A stretch of 7,350 nt of DNA from Halanaerobium sp046541575 (lineage in GTDB: Bacteria; Bacillota; Halanaerobiia; Halanaerobiales; Halanaerobiaceae): the NCBI GenBank assembly GCA_046541575.1, contig JBKHDA010000085.1:1-7350 (forward strand). The letters run 5' to 3'. Position 1 is the stretch's first letter, and each line of letters opens with the position of its first letter. The translations under genes were made by a program, and so were the position numbers. Under the pieces are notes generated by a model. It saw nothing but the letters and a program-made list of their open reading frames with translations. It made no database searches and was not told the DNA's origin. Positions 5,234 through 7,350 of this stretch are shown in pieces.

Positions 5234-7350
5234 ATGAATCTCAATGAGCCAAAATTTTATTTTAACAAACAGCTGAGCTGGTTAAAATTTAATATTCGGG
5301 TTTTAGAAGAAGCAGATAAAGATGATCAGGAAACTCCTCTGCTGGAAAAACTTAAATACCTGGCAATTACAGCCAGCAATCTAGACGAATTTTTTATGGT
5401 CAGAGTTGCCCGCATCAAAGATGATATTGAATCAGGCTATAATGAACCTGATAAATCCGGTTATAGACCACGAGAGTTGTTTAAAGAAGTTGCTGAAACT
5501 ATTCATCATCTCTATGAAAATCAGTATAAATATTTTAATAAAACAATGAAAAAACTAAAAAAAGAAAAAATTTATTTCAAAAAATATAATGATCTAAATA
5601 ATAAACAGCGTCAATATACCAAAAAATATTTTAACGAAATTATTCTGCCGGTTTTAACTCCAGTTGCCATTGATCCCAGTCATCCCTTTCCTCTGATTGC
5701 AAACAAAAGTTTAAATCTGGGGGTGCTCCTGGAAAGAAATAAAAATGAAAATATATTTTCTACTATTGAAGAAAAAAAGGTTTTTTCAGTTGTTGAAGTT
5801 CCATCAAATCTGCAGAGATTTGTGGAAATTCCTGCTTCTAATAATGAAAATGTCTTTATATTTTTAGAAGAGATTATCAAAGCAAATATTGATCAACTTT
5901 TTAGTGGTAACAAAGTAATTACAGCTGATACTTTCAGAATCACCAGAAATGCCGAAGTGGTATTAGATGAAGAAAGTAAAAATTTATTATCAGAAATGAA
6001 AAGATATGTTAAAAGACGCCGCTGGGGCTTTGCTGTGAGACTTGAAATCAATTCTGACTGCAATCAATATATCTTAAATTTTCTTAAAGATAATTTAAAG
6101 GTAACAGAAGCTGATATTTATCAAGTTTCTGGTCCTATTAATCTGGGATCATTTATGGATTTTGTTCTGAAACTTAATAATCACGATCATTTGAAATTCA
6201 AAAAAATGATACCCCAGCCAAATCCAGATATCTATAATGCAGATGATATTTTCGAACTCATAAAGGAAAAAGATATTGTTCTCCATCATCCTTTTGAAAG
6301 TTTTGACCCTGTTGTAGAAATAGTTAAAAAAGCTGCTTCAGACCCTAAAGTACTTACAATCAAGCAGACCCTCTACAGAGTCAGCGGTAATTCTCCCCTG
6401 ATAGAGCATTTAACCAGAGCTGCTGAAAATGGCAAACAGGTCACTGTACTGGTAGAATTGAAAGCTAGATTTGATGAAGAGAAAAATATAGCCTGGGCCA
6501 AAAGACTGGAAGAAGCCGGCTGTCATGTGATCTATGGAATTAAGGGCTTAAAAGTCCATGCTAAAGCACTGCTGATTGTTAGAGCAGAAAAAGAAGGTAT
6601 AAAACGCTATGTTCATATGAGCACTGGTAATTATAATGATAAAACAGCTGAATTATATACAGATATGGCTTTAATGACTTCTAAAGATAATTTCGCCAGT
6701 GATATTGCAGGTCTTTTCAATCTGCTGACCGGTTATTCTAAACCACCAGAATGGAAGTTACTTGCTGTTGCTCCACTTGACCTAAAAGAAAAATTCATTA
6801 AATTAATTGAATCTGAAATTAATAATTCTAAAAGAGGGTTAGAAGCCAAAATTATTGCCAAAATGAATGCCCTGGTGGACAGTGATATTATTAAAAAACT
6901 ATATGAAGCTTCTCAAGCTGGAGTAAAAATTGAGTTAATAGTTAGAGGGATCTGCTGCCTTGTCCCTGGAATTGAGGGAGTAAGCGAGAATATTAAAGTA
7001 AGAAGTATAATAGGAAAACTGCTTGAACACAGCCGCATTTTCTATTTTAAAAATAATAACCAGCCTCTTGTATTTTTATCAAGCGCTGACTGGCGGCCAA
7101 GAAATCTGGAGCGGCGAGTTGAGATTGCTTTTCCAGTGGAAGAAGATAAAAATAAAGAAAAAATTATTAAAGTTCTTAAAACAGTACTTAAAGACAGCAA
7201 AAAAGCTCACCTGCTGCAGAAAAATGGGGATTATAAAAAAATAAATGATGACAATAATTTCGAATCACAGGCTGAACTACACCTGCTTGCTAAAACTGCC
7301 TTTCAAAAAGAAGTGTTAAATAAACAGTTTAAGGTACCTCAGGACTATAT
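5234..7350 (+). CDS. ppk1: Polyphosphate kinase 1, C-terminus cut by window edge
   Basis: ATG at 5234 opens a frame that stays open to the right edge (705 codons). Since Ppk1 proteins are about 690-720 residues, little is missing. The enzyme reversibly transfers the gamma-phosphate of ATP to a growing polyphosphate chain through a phospho-histidine. The N domain carries FNKQLSWLKFNIRVLEEA (10-27) and ASNLDEFFMVRVA (47-59), whose Asn belongs to the ATP site. The head domain includes LTPVAIDPSHPFP (141-153). The first phospholipase D-like domain has IKQTLYRVSG (376-385), KARFDE (410-415), GLKVHAKALL (438-447) with H442 as the expected phosphorylated His, and H461 in VHMSTGNYND. The second has RGICCLVPG (571-579), LLEHSRIFYF (596-605) with H599, and SADWRPRNLERRVE (617-630). 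AAGGAG at 5217-5222 (11 nt upstream), or AGGAT at 5224-5228, serves as ribosome site. All catalytic residues appear intact. Confidence 0.96.
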   Translation, partial: MNLNEPKFYFNKQLSWLKFNIRVLEEADKDDQETPLLEKLKYLAITASNLDEFFMVRVARIKDDIESGYNEPDKSGYRPRELFKEVAETIHHLYENQYKYFNKTMKKLKKEKIYFKKYNDLNNKQRQYTKKYFNEIILPVLTPVAIDPSHPFPLIANKSLNLGVLLERNKNENIFSTIEEKKVFSVVEVPSNLQRFVEIPASNNENVFIFLEEIIKANIDQLFSGNKVITADTFRITRNAEVVLDEESKNLLSEMKRYVKRRRWGFAVRLEINSDCNQYILNFLKDNLKVTEADIYQVSGPINLGSFMDFVLKLNNHDHLKFKKMIPQPNPDIYNADDIFELIKEKDIVLHHPFESFDPVVEIVKKAASDPKVLTIKQTLYRVSGNSPLIEHLTRAAENGKQVTVLVELKARFDEEKNIAWAKRLEEAGCHVIYGIKGLKVHAKALLIVRAEKEGIKRYVHMSTGNYNDKTAELYTDMALMTSKDNFASDIAGLFNLLTGYSKPPEWKLLAVAPLDLKEKFIKLIESEINNSKRGLEAKIIAKMNALVDSDIIKKLYEASQAGVKIELIVRGICCLVPGIEGVSENIKVRSIIGKLLEHSRIFYFKNNNQPLVFLSSADWRPRNLERRVEIAFPVEEDKNKEKIIKVLKTVLKDSKKAHLLQKNGDYKKINDDNNFESQAELHLLAKTAFQKEVLNKQFKVPQDY

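Noticed and set aside
5680..5880. 66-codon open frame on the minus strand
   Set aside because: It is antisense to the ppk1 head-domain coding region and has no family resemblance or expression signal.
7023..7244. 73-codon open frame on the plus strand
   Set aside because: It is an out-of-frame shadow inside ppk1, spanning the LLEHSRIFYF motif region, where the ppk1 frame is clearly the coding one.
1..7350. CRISPR arrays, transposon ends, tRNA or rRNA genes
   Set aside because: No regularly spaced repeats, transposase reading frames, long terminal inverted repeats or recognisable structural RNA were seen on either strand.

Overview
The window is an AT-rich bacterial chromosome segment. Gram-positive-like expression signals (strong GGAGG ribosome binding sites, near-consensus sigma-70/SigA promoters, a GTG start) occur beside genes for outer-membrane export. 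Low G+C, Lys/Asn/Ile-rich proteins plus a periplasmic LolA-like protein and an outer-membrane beta-barrel point to a diderm Firmicute, most likely Halanaerobiales (Halanaerobium-like). That placement is inferred from style and gene content, not from a marker gene.

Left part (1-1898, minus strand): an envelope operon read right to left. A TetR-family repressor is followed after 17 nt by a LolA-like 'outer membrane lipoprotein-sorting' protein (PF17131-type). After 29 nt comes the N-terminal part of a porin-like beta-barrel, which runs off the left edge. The operon starts at a perfect TTGACA-N17-TATAAT promoter whose spacer holds a perfect ACTAAC-N4-GTTAGT palindrome, the obvious candidate TetR operator. 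In comparable operons an RND/MMPL transporter often accompanies these genes; none is visible here.

Middle and right part (1913-7350): a polyphosphate module. On the minus strand lies a full-length exopolyphosphatase/guanosine pentaphosphatase (Ppx/GppA, 514 aa, ASKHA plus HD domains), closed by a rho-independent terminator at 1913-1949. Divergent from it on the plus strand is a second Ppx/GppA-like protein of almost the same length (509 aa). Its ASKHA phosphate-binding motifs are badly eroded, but its HD metal-site residues are kept. It is followed after 18 nt by polyphosphate kinase 1 (ppk1), which is nearly complete at the right edge. The 158-bp divergent spacer holds promoter candidates for both directions whose -35 elements interlock.

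How they fit together: Ppk1 makes polyphosphate from ATP and the minus-strand Ppx degrades it (or acts on pppGpp). The eroded paralogue, co-transcribed with ppk1, is the least conventional element and may be a regulatory or re-purposed HD protein. There is no gene-free stretch over 300 bases. I saw no tRNA, rRNA, CRISPR array or mobile element.
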